From Quillaja saponaria (lineage: Eukaryota; Streptophyta; Magnoliopsida; Fabales; Quillajaceae): 64,000 bases of DNA. Positions within the stretch are counted from its first letter, which is position 1; the number at the start of each line of letters is the position of its first letter. Under the pieces are notes generated by a model that did no database searches, was not told the DNA's origin, and saw nothing but the letters and a program-made list of their open reading frames with translations. The DNA lies in assembly GCA_029379385.1 (NCBI GenBank), contig CM055612.1, positions 4,464,001 to 4,528,000 of the forward strand, given 5' to 3'. Shown here one piece after another: positions 1 to 12,613 of the stretch. The position numbers were made by a program, and so were the translations under genes.

Positions 1-55
1 TCAATTTGTGAGGAACTTATAGTTCATTTTTTATTCATGTTCTTCCCAATGACAG

Positions 56-3000
56 TCTACGGAGAAAGTCCTTATTTTAGAATACATGGATGGCATTCGG
101 TTGAATGATCCTGAGTCATTAGAAGCTTTTGGTGTAAACAAACAAAAGATTGTTGAGGAGATCACTCGTGCATATGCACACCAAATTTATGTTGATGGTT
201 TTTTCAATGGTGACCCTCATCCTGGTAGATTCTCTCTCTTCTGTTTCATATACAATGGTAACCTATAACATAATTGAGGATGAATAAACTTCACTGCAAT
301 GGACAATTAAAATTTGACTTGTTTTTCCAAGTGTTTGTTAACTATTATGATGGCTTTCTTGGGGTTCATATTGTAGGAAATTTTCTCGTGAGCAAGGAAG
401 CCCCACATCGTCCAATTTTGCTGGACTTTGGGCTTACCAAGGAGCTATCAAACTCTATCAAACAAGCACTTGCGAAGATGTTTTTGGCATCTACTGAGGT
501 TGGTGCATAGTTTTCTGGTTTCTAGTAATGTTGTGGCAACAGGAAGTGGGATTTGATTTCTGCTATGCATATTCCAAACCTTCATGGACTGGTTCAGGAA
601 TCTGCTAGTTTCAGTTGGATGACTAGTTAGTAGTCACAAGTGGTGTTGTTCTTAAATATTATGTTTTATTCCTGGAAAGCTCTTTAGAATTATCATTTTA
701 CTTTTAATTCTTAAGGATCATAGTTGTGCTGCGACAAATCAAGCGCACGCAACTTGTTTGTTTCTGTTCCTCTATTCTTTTATGATTCCAATGATTGGAA
801 GTTTGATGCGCTTTTCTATTGCAGGGGGATCATGTTGCCCTTTTGTCCTCCTTTGCAGAAATGGGACTGAAGCTGCGGCTGGACATGCCGGAGCAGGTCA
901 TGGAGGTGACAACTGTATTTTTTCGTACTTCAACACCAGCTGATGAGTCACGTGTAAGTATGCATAAGATCTTGTTAGTAAGCTCTTTTACTACCATAAT
1001 GTTTCAATTTTCTTTGTCTCTTATCTAAGACCGGCTTATGTTGGCTCTTCTTAGAAAACCATGAAATCTTTGGCTGACCAAAGAAGCAAAAATATGAAAG
1101 TTATACAGGAGAAGATGAACCTGAACCAGAAAGAAACTAAACGCTTTAATCCTGTAAGTTCTTTTATCATATCATAGCATTATATGCTTATTAACTTACA
1201 TGTTAGATGATGTGAGGAAATATGTTTCAGGTTGATGCTTTTCCTGGTGATATTGTAATATTTGGAAGAGTCCTTAATCTTCTAAGAGGTCTGTACTCTT
1301 CATTGTAATGACATAGGTGATAAATAGTTGTTGCTTGTTCCTTGTAACTTATTTCATTGGCTTGGATTAGGAATGTCGTCCACCATGAATGTTCGCATAG
1401 TATATCAAGATGTTATGAGGCCATTTGCAGAATCTGTTTTACAAGGGTGAGTCTGTGTGAAACTCTACTGTAATTATTCCATGTACTTGGTCCATCTCTC
1501 ATTGGATTACTGCATTTATCAGGCACATATTTAGGGGACCATCAGTCAATGATAGGTGGATCTATGATACACCAGTCCATTCTGATGTGGAGGCCAAACT
1601 GAGGCGACTCTTAGTTGAGCTGGGGAATAACAATAAAATACTAGGAATCCAGGTGTGTATCACTTTAAACTTCATAATTCGGATATCCTTATTGTTTTTA
1701 ACCTTAGTGAATGTATTCTTGTGGTAATTGTTTGGTGTTTGTTATATGCCTCAACAGTTAATTCCACTGTGAGTATAAATAATTTGTGGTTGGGCAATAG
1801 TCATTGAGTTCATATGACTTTAAGATTCAATAACTCAGGTTAGATGTATACCCTTACATTTTTAATCTATTCTGATTTATATTTTTGTTAAGGTATGTGC
1901 CTATAAAGATGGAGAGGTCATTATTGACACTGCCGCTGGAGTACTTGGTAAATATGATCCTCGTCCGGTTCAGCCTGATAGCCTCTTTCCAGTTTTTTCT
2001 GTAACAAAGGGTATCACAGCAGGAATGTTACATTGGCTAGTTGACAATGGGTATGTCTTGAAATATTATTTGTTATTGCAGTCCATCTTCTTCAATTGTT
2101 TGGTGGACTTCGATCCATATTATTGGTAGTAGTTTTGTCTGCTTGTATGAGATCTGTTTTCTAACCACAATAAAATGTTGCAGATATTCTAGGATGAACC
2201 CTTCATTATTACTTGGTTTCAGTTAGGCAGTGTTTAGAAAGTAGACGGTTGGGTTAGGCCATCTTAGTAATTGCATCATTAGTTAAGACTTTCAATATTA
2301 ACCTTTTGAATAAACAAAAGCACTTGCGATGTTTATTAGTCAAGACATCAATTCACTGTTCTTGTGATACTCATACCTTGTAAATACCATAAAAAAATGA
2401 TGTTTCTTATAGATATACTGATACCCTCTGATTATATTGAGTGGCTTTGATTGTTCATTTCCTTGGAAACTGGAAAACGTGAGTATACTATAGGAGAGTC
2501 AAGAAAGGTGTGAATAGTATATCAAATCATCTTATATTATGATATATACAGAAACTGTGGTAGTTTTTTTTTGGGTGGGAGGTTTACCCTTGTTCATTGT
2601 TTGACTTAGTTATCTATTAAAATTAATGTACTCTCAAGCAAAGTAAGAGCAATGACTGACACAGGTATATTCCCAAAATAAATAAAAAATTGACACTGTA
2701 AATGAAAGGTATGAACATGAAATACATGTATACTGGCTTAATTGGTGAAAATTTACTTCTTAGCTTAAAAATGTGTTTATTTCTGTGATTACTGATGATA
2801 TTATGTATATACCCTGTATACAGAATTAGTCAATCAGACATTCAGAGCTGAATATCTTAACATGAAAGTGTTTCTTATTATCTTACAGAAAACTCAAGCT
2901 AGAAGAGAATGTTGCAAATATCTGGCCAGAATTTGCATCAAGTGGAAAAGATGTCATAAAGGTTTGATATTTTTTATATTTTATTTTGCTAACCATAAAG

Positions 3001-5089
3001 GTTTTGATTTAAGTCCTGATAATCCTTGTCAATTGAACTTTTTGACTTATCCTTCTCTGTAATCTTCATTTGGTTTCCATTCCAGGTTCATCATGTGCTT
3101 AACCATACGTCTGGCCTGCATAATGCTATGGCAGAAGTTAATAGAGAAAATCCGCTCTTGATGTATGACTGGGATGAATGTTTGCGTTGCATTTGTATGT
3201 CAGTACCTGAGACCGAACCCGGTCAGGAGCAGTTATATCATTATCTATCATTTGGCTGGTTGTGTGGTGGAATAATTGAGGTATAACCATTTGAAATTGT
3301 TTGCAGGAGTTTCTTGTTGTATGTTAGTTCAATTAAAGTTACTCCTTAACTATTGATGATTCCAGAATGAATGCTGGAAAAGATATTAAGAAACAATTAG
3401 CAGAGAAATATGTACTTCAGCAGTTTTGATTCTCTTTCCTTTCACAATGGCATATCTACACTTCTAATGATTCTAATTTCTAACTTATGTCCGTGGTTCA
3501 CAGTGACTTCTAGTTTTCTACTGTTGACACTATCAGAAAGCTTTCTAGCTTTCCTCTTCAGAAGTAGTTTTTCTGTCTCTTGTGGACGGTTAACCTAGCT
3601 TACCAATTGCATGCATGCATACATACATGGACTTTTTGGAGGAGATCCAATTATCCCAAAAACCTAGTACGCGAGTATTCTGTAAATGACATGTTTTACT
3701 TTTTACATTTAAAAGTTTCTTTCTTTTCTTCTGATACACTTCTTTTTCCTCCGCGAGTTTGCATTTGCTTACATTTATGAAATTTAGTTTCATTGAGGTG
3801 ATAAAGGCCTTTTTCCTAAGTGGTGCATATCATTTACTCATTTGCACTCCCAACAGTCATCTGAATTCTCTTTTCATGGAATACATGATAGACCAAAGTG
3901 CCGAATTATATTACTAACATTCATCTGTTTTTGAGTTTTCTATTTTGTTTCTCATTCTGTTTGGTTTGAAAACAGCATGCGTCTGGGAAGAAATTTCGGG
4001 AGATTCTTGAAGAAGCTTTAGTTCACCCCCTCCAGATTGATGGTGAACTATACATTGGAATTCCCCCAGGTAAAGAGTGTGTATGTTTAAGTACCTACAT
4101 CATTGGAAAAGAACGTCATGAAGATTCTAGTTTTGGTTTTCACTTTCTTGTTTTTGTGCTACATTACTTCTCTAGGAGTGGAATCTCGTCTTGCAACGCT
4201 CACGGTGGATACAGATGAACTGAACAAGATCTCTGGGATTGCCAATCTTCCTTATTTGCCCTCCACTTTCCAGCCAGAAAACATTTCCCAACTTGTAACT
4301 ACCCTGCCTATTCTCTTCAATATGCTGAATACTCGGCGTGCCATCATACCTGCTGCTAATGGGCACTGCTCTGCCCGTGCACTTGCACGTTATTATGCAG
4401 CACTAGCTGATGGTGGCAGGATACCACCTCCCCATTCCCCTCATTCTAAGCCGCAACTTGGCAGCCACCCCCACACCCCCAAATTTTCTTCCCAGAAAGC
4501 CTCCAAGAAGTGGAGAGGTGGCAGAAGGAAGGAAGTATCCAATTCTTCTCTTACGAGAACTAATGATGAAGACAATAAATCTCACTACAGAAAGGATTTC
4601 AAGGATGGTACTCATAGAGATGCTAGCAGTGATAGTCTCATTAGGCTTTCTAATGATAGTGGCAGTAGTGGTAGCAGTACGGGCGGAATGGCTGCCAGTA
4701 CTATAGACATTGATACAGACAACAATTTTTCGGGCAAGATGTTTGGCAACCCGAGAATTGTTGATGCATTTATGGGTGTGGGAGAATATGGAAATTTGAC
4801 ACTGCCAAATGGAAGATTTGGTCTAGGATTTAAGAGGGACAGTTCAAAAGACGGGTCGTCTGTTGCCTTTGGCCACTCAGGAATGGGTGGTTCAACAGGT
4901 TACTGTGATGTGACAAACAGGTTTTCTATAGCTGTGACCCTGAACAAAATGTCATTAGGGGCAGTGACTGCAAAAATTGTTCAGTTTGTTTGTTCAGAGC
5001 TTAACATTCCAGTGCCTGCCGATTACTCCAGATTTGGTGAGAGTGGATCCAGTACTGAAGTATACATGGGCAGACCTATGATTAATTGA
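56..5089 (+). CDS. ABC1-type atypical kinase / beta-lactamase-like fusion protein, 3' part (start outside window)
   Basis: Exons read as 56-224, 377-498, 825-953, 1055-1153, 1231-1288, 1371-1446, 1523-1652, 1893-2050, 2889-2961, 3086-3280, 3976-4069 and 4176-5089, all GT..AG with continuous phase. The first two encode the end of an ABC1/ADCK/UbiB-type kinase: the HPGN motif is split across the first intron (GDPHPG|N) and is followed by ILLDFGLTKE, the metal-binding DFG. Later exons encode a class C-like serine hydrolase/beta-lactamase domain: FSVTKG (nucleophile S-x-x-K) in 1893-2050, YHYLSFGWLCGG in 3086-3280, and HSGMGGS (KTG-like box) near the end. The last exon carries a low-complexity Ser/Asp/Lys-rich insert of about 100 residues (4420-4730) before the conserved FGNPRIVDAFMG stretch. 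Plants are known to have such ABC1-beta-lactamase fusions; the substrate is unknown. The N-terminal part of the kinase lies upstream of the window. Confidence 0.9.
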
Positions 5090-6360
5090 GATGGAAGTTT
5101 TTCTCTTTAATATTTGTTGCCTGTATTGTATAAATCTTCATGAATATATACACAAGATCCCATTTCCTGCAGCCCATTTCCTCACAGGATAATGTAAACA
5201 TTCATAAATTTTGGTTGAAAGTATATAGTTTGTGGATATAATTTAAACAACATAATTTTACATTGTGATTTTTTTTTTATATATATATGTGGCAAACAGA
5301 GTGGGCATTTGACAGTTGTTTCTCTTTTTACCACAAACCATCTCTTCTCTATCTCTTTCCTAATCAGACGTTGGTCTTACTGTCTGGGATTTACCTTTTC
5401 ATGAGTGGGTGTCACAAAGCATAAACTACACTTAGTAAAATTTATTTTTTCATTTACTTTTTATTTTCAATATTAAAAAACTATTATATTTGTATCTTCG
5501 TTATAGAAACTTTTGAATATATATATATATATATATTGATTTTTCCCAACTAACATCTTAAAAGATTTAAATTTCTTTATGTAGAGAAAAAAATTAATAT
5601 TTTATTAAAGTATAAATAATTGACTTGAAATTCTTGGATCTATGACTATATTAAAAAGATAAAAAAGTTCTGATCTTTATTTAGAGTACTATAATTTTTT
5701 TCTTCTAAAAAATTATTTTGGCACCATTCTCTGAGCAACTTTGCAATTCATTTTAAGAGTAAATTTTTTTGAACCTGGCATATATCATTTTCCACTAGAG
5801 ATGTTTTTTCCCCCCCTAAAATTAAGACTCGCCTAATTACTCTGACTAGTTGTAGGTAAAAAGAAAAAAAAAATGAAAGAGAAAATTTGACGTTGACATT
5901 GCTGAGAATGGAAGAACATGATCTACTTAGGATGAGTTATTTGCAGACAACCAAATCAAATATGATTTAAATCTCGCTGCCAGTCACTGTGAATATATGG
6001 TTTATAAGCAGGACACTTGCTTGGGGCTCAGCTAGTGTATGGTGCCTGAATCTACCATCAGGTTTACAATTCCTCAAATACTTTGCACCAAACTTATTAA
6101 AATTATAGTTCATATGCATTTTCCTAGTAATTAAATTCTTCATTTTTTTTATTTGCCACCTTTGGAATCTATTAGGTCAGTCAGCTAACTTCAATTATTA
6201 TTTTTATTGCTTAACTATAAAAGTATTGCACACTACAAGGAAGAAACTCAAAACTTAGTAAGTGCTAGTTTTTCAGTTGATTCTTGTTGCTGATCATTTG
6301 CAGATAGATAGTAAATTAGTAAATAGCATACAAAATCTTCATTCTTAATTAGGCATCCCA
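5090..6360. other. intergenic, AT-rich
   Basis: This is the 3' flank of the ABC1-beta-lactamase gene. It contains AT-rich DNA with a short (AT)n run near 5518-5537 and no convincing coding exon on either strand. Confidence 0.6.
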
Positions 6361-6389
6361 GCAGCCGATTAATTGGAGACTTGATGCTG

Positions 6390-6836
6390 TCATGCTGTCA
6401 TTCAGAAGCTCAACATCAACCCACTTCAACTCCTTACCATTGATCACAATCATCCTACTAATTGTGAAAGTTGGTTTTTTAGAATGGTAACAAGTCTTCT
6501 AGCTTTGAATTACCATGTCAGGTTGGGTTTGACAATGATGAATTGTCTGTTGAAGAGGTACTTGATGGATTGGAGGATGTATCAAAGAGAAGTGAGCTGA
6601 TAAGTGAAGCTTATAAAATCTTTGATGAGGATGGAGATGGATGTATAGAGGCAATAGAGTTGAAGAGGGTGCTGGATTGCTTTGGTTTGGACAAAGGTTG
6701 GAACATGAATCAGATTCAGAAAATGGTTAAGGTTGTTGACTTGAACTTAGATTGGAAGGTTGTTTATTGGTAAGTTTGAATTGGTGATGGACAGCATCCT
6801 TCCTTCCCATTGTCAAGCATAATTTATAGGATTTGA
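6390..6836 (+). pseudogene. EF-hand (calmodulin-like, CML45/46-type) pseudogene
   Basis: An open stretch from about 6520 to 6775 encodes an EF-hand protein. AYKIFDEDGDGCIEAIEL is a canonical loop (D-x-D-x-D-G-x-I-x-x-x-E). A second, degraded hand follows (VVDLNLDWKV), in which the conserved Gly after the third Asp-type position is Trp. Right after it the frame is lost: the downstream bases continue the family ending (FIGKFELVMDSIL) in the next frame, up to a TAA at 6821-6823. Upstream (6414-6490) another frame reads a hydrophobic stretch resembling the N-terminal membrane segment of this CML subgroup and runs into a stop. Frame breaks on both sides of the intact hand and a damaged second hand make this a pseudogene rather than a short gene. 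Assignment to the CML45/46-like group is from memory and less certain than the EF-hand call. Confidence 0.65.
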
Positions 6837-7956
6837 TTCTTTTAAGTTTGTTCACCTAAGTTACTGCTAACTGTACATTACTTGTTACCACAATTCTCAT
6901 CAAGCATATGTAGTTTCTTCTTTTTTCTGATGAGAACTACTTCTCTTTCTTTGATTTGATCATAGGTAGTCTCAACCAAAGAAGAATAAGCATATATTTT
7001 CAAAAAAATGGGAATAAAATTATTCATCATGCCATTGTTTCATGGATCTCTGAATAAACTAGGAAGATGTCAGAGAATTATACCCTTTAAACTTATTTCT
7101 TCTGACAACAAGCTCTTTGGCACATGAGGTGCACGAGAGAATAGCAACAAGCAAACAGCAACAGAGGTGGCAGCATGTTATTGATGTCTGCATTGCAAGC
7201 CCAAATATCATTTTATTTAAGATGCCGCAGCAAGGGCGAGGAACTCACTTAAACACAATGAATGTCGGGGCAATACAGAGTACGAGTTGATAGATTTAGT
7301 GTGCAAGTCTGTTCATGACACAAACTGTCTCCCCCACCCCAACTCTATTTTGCTCTTAAGTCATTCCATTAAATGAAAAAAGAAAAGGATACAGATATGG
7401 GTATGGGCTAAAAAAATCAGTTCATCCAGAAACTTAAACTTTTGGGTGAGGTTTCAGGAATGAGTTTTAATCTCTTACATAATCTGTACTCCGATCACTT
7501 GGTCATTGCTTTTAAGTAAGATCCCTGAAATGAATTTTGATCTCTTACTATATGTACAGATTGATGCTAATTGGGGCTTGTTTTTGGACTGAAATTATGC
7601 TAACTGGGGATTGTTTGTGGACTGATATGCAGTATAGTGATGGTTGTTGCATTAGGTGCTAGTTTTTCTTTGTGCAGCATAACTTTAAGTCTGTAATGTA
7701 TATGCTCAAGAGGTGGCCATAATCAAGGGAAAGTTAAACTAATTAAAAACCATTAGCTAAGCTACATGCCCCGCTTACTTTAATAACACAGGAGAAAAAA
7801 AAATTACAGAGCAAACAGATCAATTACATATTTACCTATTACAATATACTAAAATACAAGACCAGAAGAAACTATTTTAATGGCCATACAGATGAATAAT
7901 CAGCCACCGCTACATGAGAATAGGACCTAATGCGTACTACACAGCAAAGGAAAAAC
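6837..7956. other. intergenic / 3' flank of the bZIP gene
   Basis: No coding exon is supported. The right part probably includes the 3' untranslated region of the minus-strand bZIP gene that ends at 7957. A short imperfect direct repeat (aatgagttttaatctcttac / aatgaattttgatctcttac) lies near 7459 and 7530. Confidence 0.5.
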
Positions 7957-10593
7957 TTAAGGCCATATTTCAGACACATTGCTAACAGCATCACTAATAA
8001 CTCCAGTCTTCATATTGCTATTACTGAATTGAACATTTCCAAGAGCAAGGGCTGAATTCTGTTGAGAAACTGCCATTCCAGCAAATGAAGCATCATCTCC
8101 ATGTACAGTGATGGTTGGTGAGACATGTGCCACTCGACGTAGATTATTAGTGTTAACTTCTTGTGGTGTGCTTAAATGACTTTGAAGAAGCTGATTCAAG
8201 CTGCAGGTTAAGGATCCCCGAGCAACCATATCTTCAGCTAACTTCACCTGACATTTGATTAATTACAAGTTTCTTTAGTGATAAATATGAATATACTCTT
8301 TGTTTATCAAACAAAGAGTGAGACCTAAAAAAGGTAATACCTTGGCTCTTAAAGCTTCCACATCTGATTTCAGGATGCGATTATTTGTGTCCGCGTCAAG
8401 GTATTGTTGTCTGGCACCTGTTAGCTGCTTGTGTAGAGATGCATATTCCCCTCTTAGTTGTTCTACCTGAGATTGATCCATAAGTTAAACATCTAACTAA
8501 AACGAAAATTTTCAAAATGTATACAAAGACAAAAATGGATTGCTTGTGTGTGAAAATATACAAATGTAAAGCCTAATACTTGTGCAATTCCTGTTGTTTT
8601 AACCATACTCGAGAAAAATTAGATACCTGCAGCTCAAGGTCGGTCAAGTGGGCTTGTTTTCTTCTCCTTGATCTCCTGGCAGACTCCCGATTTGAAACCA
8701 TCCTGAAATTGAATTAACCATGTAATTAAGACAGGCAGAATAAAGATTAATCTACTCACTATTTTTTTTATGTCAGGAACATCAATAATTCAATATACCT
8801 TCTAAGGCGTTTCAAATCAGTAGGATCAGTGCTCTGTTCACAAGAACCGGCTTCTATCTCAATGTCATAGTCATCTGACTGCTCACCTGAGGAACCACTG
8901 CTACCTCCTTTTGCTTGATCATCTATGCCTTTCGGTTTATTGGCTGACACTGGACTGCCAACTGACCAGTTTTCCAATTCATCCAAAATGTTAAACCACA
9001 TACACTTAAAAAACATACTACTAGGCACTAGCAGACCTTTGAACCAAGCAATAGGAGATCTGCAAGAGATATATTTATGCATTTCAATCTAACAAGTGAG
9101 CTATTGTTATTTAAATAACATCATGCCAAGACGCAAGCAGACATGCTAAAAACGAAATATGAACACGAGTTTGCATATTGTTGCATAGAACATCAAATAA
9201 TTACCAGCGCCGCATATGGATGACTGGGAATCAATAGTAACAGAGATGCCAGAGTGCTTTGGAGTGAGACTTTGAGACCAGAGAAGGGTATCTGTTAGTC
9301 CCCCACAAGTTGAAAAACCATCCATGGCGTCCTGCAATAATTATGAACCAGTACAAGGTTAGATTGTAGTCATTCAACTGACTTGTTAATTTGGCATTAA
9401 AGCAAGTTGCAATTAAATTGCTACTTTTCTAGAGTACTCTTTTTTACTACAAACATCACAATGATAATTAAATTCACCCTCTGTACACACTACATGTCCA
9501 TCAATAACAGGACAAAACTTCCATATATTATGTAGTCCTTTGTTATAGTTTCCACTAATTCCTGAACTTATACTTAAAGAGTCTACATCAGCATGTCTCG
9601 TTCATGAACCAAAACTTTCCTGGCCAAATTTCCTTTAACCACACCACACCACCAATAAGCTTTTAATTTCTTTTTGAGTTTTGTCGGTAACCAATTAAAT
9701 ATTAATATATAATTCCTGCCTCATGCTACTTCCCCCACCCTAAAAGGGCAACATCTACACTTACTTTATTTTACAAAAAAAAATAAAAAAATATGAGTTG
9801 GTGTACAATTCTATTATTTATATAATATCTCAATTTTAAATTTAGAAAAGCTAAAACAATTATGGGTTGAACAAGATTTTTCTTTAGATTTTAAGAAATG
9901 TTATGGATGACTGAATTTGAGTAAAATTTTAGATAGTGATCTGAAATTTTCACTGTCAAAATTCTACTTGGAATGTAATTATATTTTATAATATAACATG
10001 CCAGCTTTCAACTAATCAATTTCAACTTTGATACACTTGCAAAAAAATGTTTCACTTCCTCCAATAATTTGATGTGGATCTAGTCAAATCTGAAGTGGAT
10101 TTAGTAATTTCCATTTTTAGAAATAAACTTAGTAAGAGCTGCCAGATCAGCAAAGCGGGACAAAGTACATAGGGCCAAAGAGGGGTCACCATATCATCAA
10201 GCAGACTAACCGCCTTCTGACGTGGCAAACTGGGCCCCACCGCATGCTCATAATACAGCTAGAGCATTGCTTTTATGAGATACAAAAAAAAAAAAAACTA
10301 ACCCGATTTCTGAAAGCAGCGTTGAGGTCACCGGAGCAAATATTACCGAAGAATCCATCTCCTTCGGTGAGATATCTGTCTCTCTGCCACCGAAACTCGT
10401 CGGATTTCACATCCTTGTTGATGTCGGCGCTTTCGGTGGCTTCGGTTCCGATCACCGATTTCTTGAAAAACTCTTCAAGAGCCAACTCCGACGCGCTCCG
10501 TTTCATGTCACCGCCGGCTTTGAAAATTGATAAAGCGGCGAGAGATTGAGCGGAGGAGAAGGCAGAAAAAAGCTCAGTCTGTTTTTGGTCCAT
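7957..10593 (-). CDS. group C bZIP transcription factor (bZIP9/bZIP10/RISBZ-like)
   Basis: There are six exons in transcription order: 10593-10303, 9331-9205, 8961-8799, 8702-8627, 8466-8341 and 8247-7957. All junctions are GT..AG and the phases add up to 357 residues. Residues 1-97 include the group C signature [14 protein letters not shown] near residue 30. An acidic Ser/Gly-rich linker ([20 protein letters not shown]) precedes the basic region, which contains NRESARRSR (N198, R206 of N-x7-R). A long leucine zipper follows (about 211-265, exons 4-6) and then a Ser/Thr/Gln-rich C-terminus ending SEIWP. Group C bZIPs are nuclear, bind ACGT-core elements, heterodimerise with S1 bZIPs and act in amino-acid/energy and seed gene control. 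The assignment to group C is firm; the exact orthologue is not. No upstream-ORF control of the S1 type is evident. Confidence 0.93.
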
Positions 10594-12613
10594 TTTTATT
10601 TATTTTTGCTGAAAATTAGAGTGAGAGAGCAAAGAGAGAACAGGGACTGAGTGAAGCAACTGAACGGGAATAAATAGCAACAAGAGAAACCAAAAGCACG
10701 TACGTTAATTTTAAATTTTAAATTTTAAATAAAATATAATTCCTGGACGGCACATGAGGTTGAAACTTCATAATTTTTTGATTGATGACCTTACTTACTA
10801 AATTACCCTTCTTTATTGAATAAAATACCAAGTTTAACCTCGTACTCTTAAATTCTTATTATTAGGAAATACATGTGATAAAAATGAAGAAGAAAAAAAA
10901 ATGTATGTCTTCAAATAGTGTGAAGTTGTTCAAGTAAAAATTTAAAAATAATTATTTTTATATTTTTTTACTTTTAATTGTATTATTATTATTAATTTAA
11001 TTTTTTCTTATCTTAATTATTTAAGTTGAATACTAATATGTTATTATCAATTTGTTTGAATAATTTTAAAATTGTAATTTTTTTTTTAAGAATACAATAA
11101 GGACATTTTAAATTTTATTTTAACTTTAAACTTGATAGGAGATATGTATAAGTTTAAAAATAAAAAATAAAAAAATTGTGTAGTAAGGAAAATTGAAGTG
11201 ATACACTAAAAAAAGCATAGGAGATAATGAGGCCTAAAAAGCAATGGATTCTAAACCATATGGACAAATGGCCAAATTGTATTTGATGCCCAAGTTTCAA
11301 AGAGAAAGACACCAAAAAATATGGGAACCAATCAATATAGATGGTGGGTAATTGACTTTAATGATGGAATAAGAAAGGGGAATCAAACATGTAAAGTAAA
11401 TATGTTACTAGAGAAATTAATTTCCTCTTTATTAATGTGTTACTAGAGAAATTATTTTGAATATTTCTTTTATTGTTAAAAGTAAATATCATTAAATCTA
11501 TAAATCAAATGTTGCTCTCCCCTTTATTTTATAAATAAATAAAATATACCAATAATCAACTCTTTAATTGGTGCTCCAAACATGGAAAATTTGAAGATCC
11601 ACAGTTGTCCAAAAGTTCCCTTCAAGTAAATTCAACTCTTGAAGTAAAGCTTAAGAGTTAAGCGCCAAGATTTGATTAAGGTACAAAATCTTATTAATCT
11701 ATGCCATCAAACTAAAGCAGCCATCCAATGAAATGCGATCCAAATTAGACAACCAAACAAAGCCAAATATGCATAACTTTTACTTTTAGAAAAGCACAAA
11801 AAAGCAATTTCCCCAGGTGGCTTAAGCGAGCAATGGAATGCATGAAAAGGCTGTATAGGCGTCAAGGAGCAAGTGGGTTTCTTAAGGTGGAAGAAGGACA
11901 AGACGAGCAATGGTGTTTTGATTACGACAGCCACCGACCCAAAACAAAAGTTTGCTGATACATTGCTTTATTTTTGTCATGTTAAAAAAAGCAGGTTGCT
12001 TTCAAAGTAATTACCTTTGCATTGAGTATAGTTTTTTTATTCTAGCTTTACTTTTCTTAACCAAGTGTAATACCTAACTTTCAAACATAAAATATTACCA
12101 AACATGCCTCCACGTTGAAGCCACCATAGTTGTTTCAACTGAGTAGAGATGGCTCTGCTACATTATAATAAGGTGTTTCACAAAATTAAAAACTTGACAA
12201 GGACTGGGTTACTATGATTCAACATCTTGCAAGTTCCACCCAACCCAACCAAGGTAAACTGAAATGGACACATAGGTATAGAATTCATAGATTCTAGAAA
12301 AATGCTAAAGATACCAAAAAAGTTCCACGACCATCAGAGCATTCAAGGTAAATAACCAAGATTTTGCAGCAAGCATCTTCTCAAATTAGAATACAATGGT
12401 GGGGAGATCAATATTCCACCTAATGAAAACGCATCTACACTACTGAATATGTCATTAGGACAAACACCATTTAAATGTCAATTTAAAGAGATCTACGGAT
12501 AAACTAATAAAATTCGCAAGTCCTCAGAAAATCTCAGAAACAATATGAAAGGCAATGCATCTCAACATAAAGAAATAAAGTATGGTCACAATTAATTAAC
12601 AGGACACGAAATT
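10594..12613. other. intergenic: bZIP promoter/leader and RPN6 3' flank
   Basis: Bases 10594-10680 look like the bZIP 5' leader (GA-rich). The rest is AT-rich with poly-T/A runs. A 75-codon minus-strand frame at 11707-11934 with a hydrophobic C-terminus is present but not recognised (see rejected list). The part next to 12613 is probably the RPN6 3' untranslated region. Confidence 0.5.

Noticed and set aside
4172..4706. Overlapping ORFs in other frames inside the last exon of the ABC1-beta-lactamase gene
   Set aside because: They are shadows of a well-supported exon and have no family features.
11707..11934. 75-codon minus-strand ORF with a hydrophobic C-terminus between bZIP and RPN6
   Set aside because: Not recognised, isolated in AT-rich DNA, no splice or promoter support. 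Kept only as a possibility.
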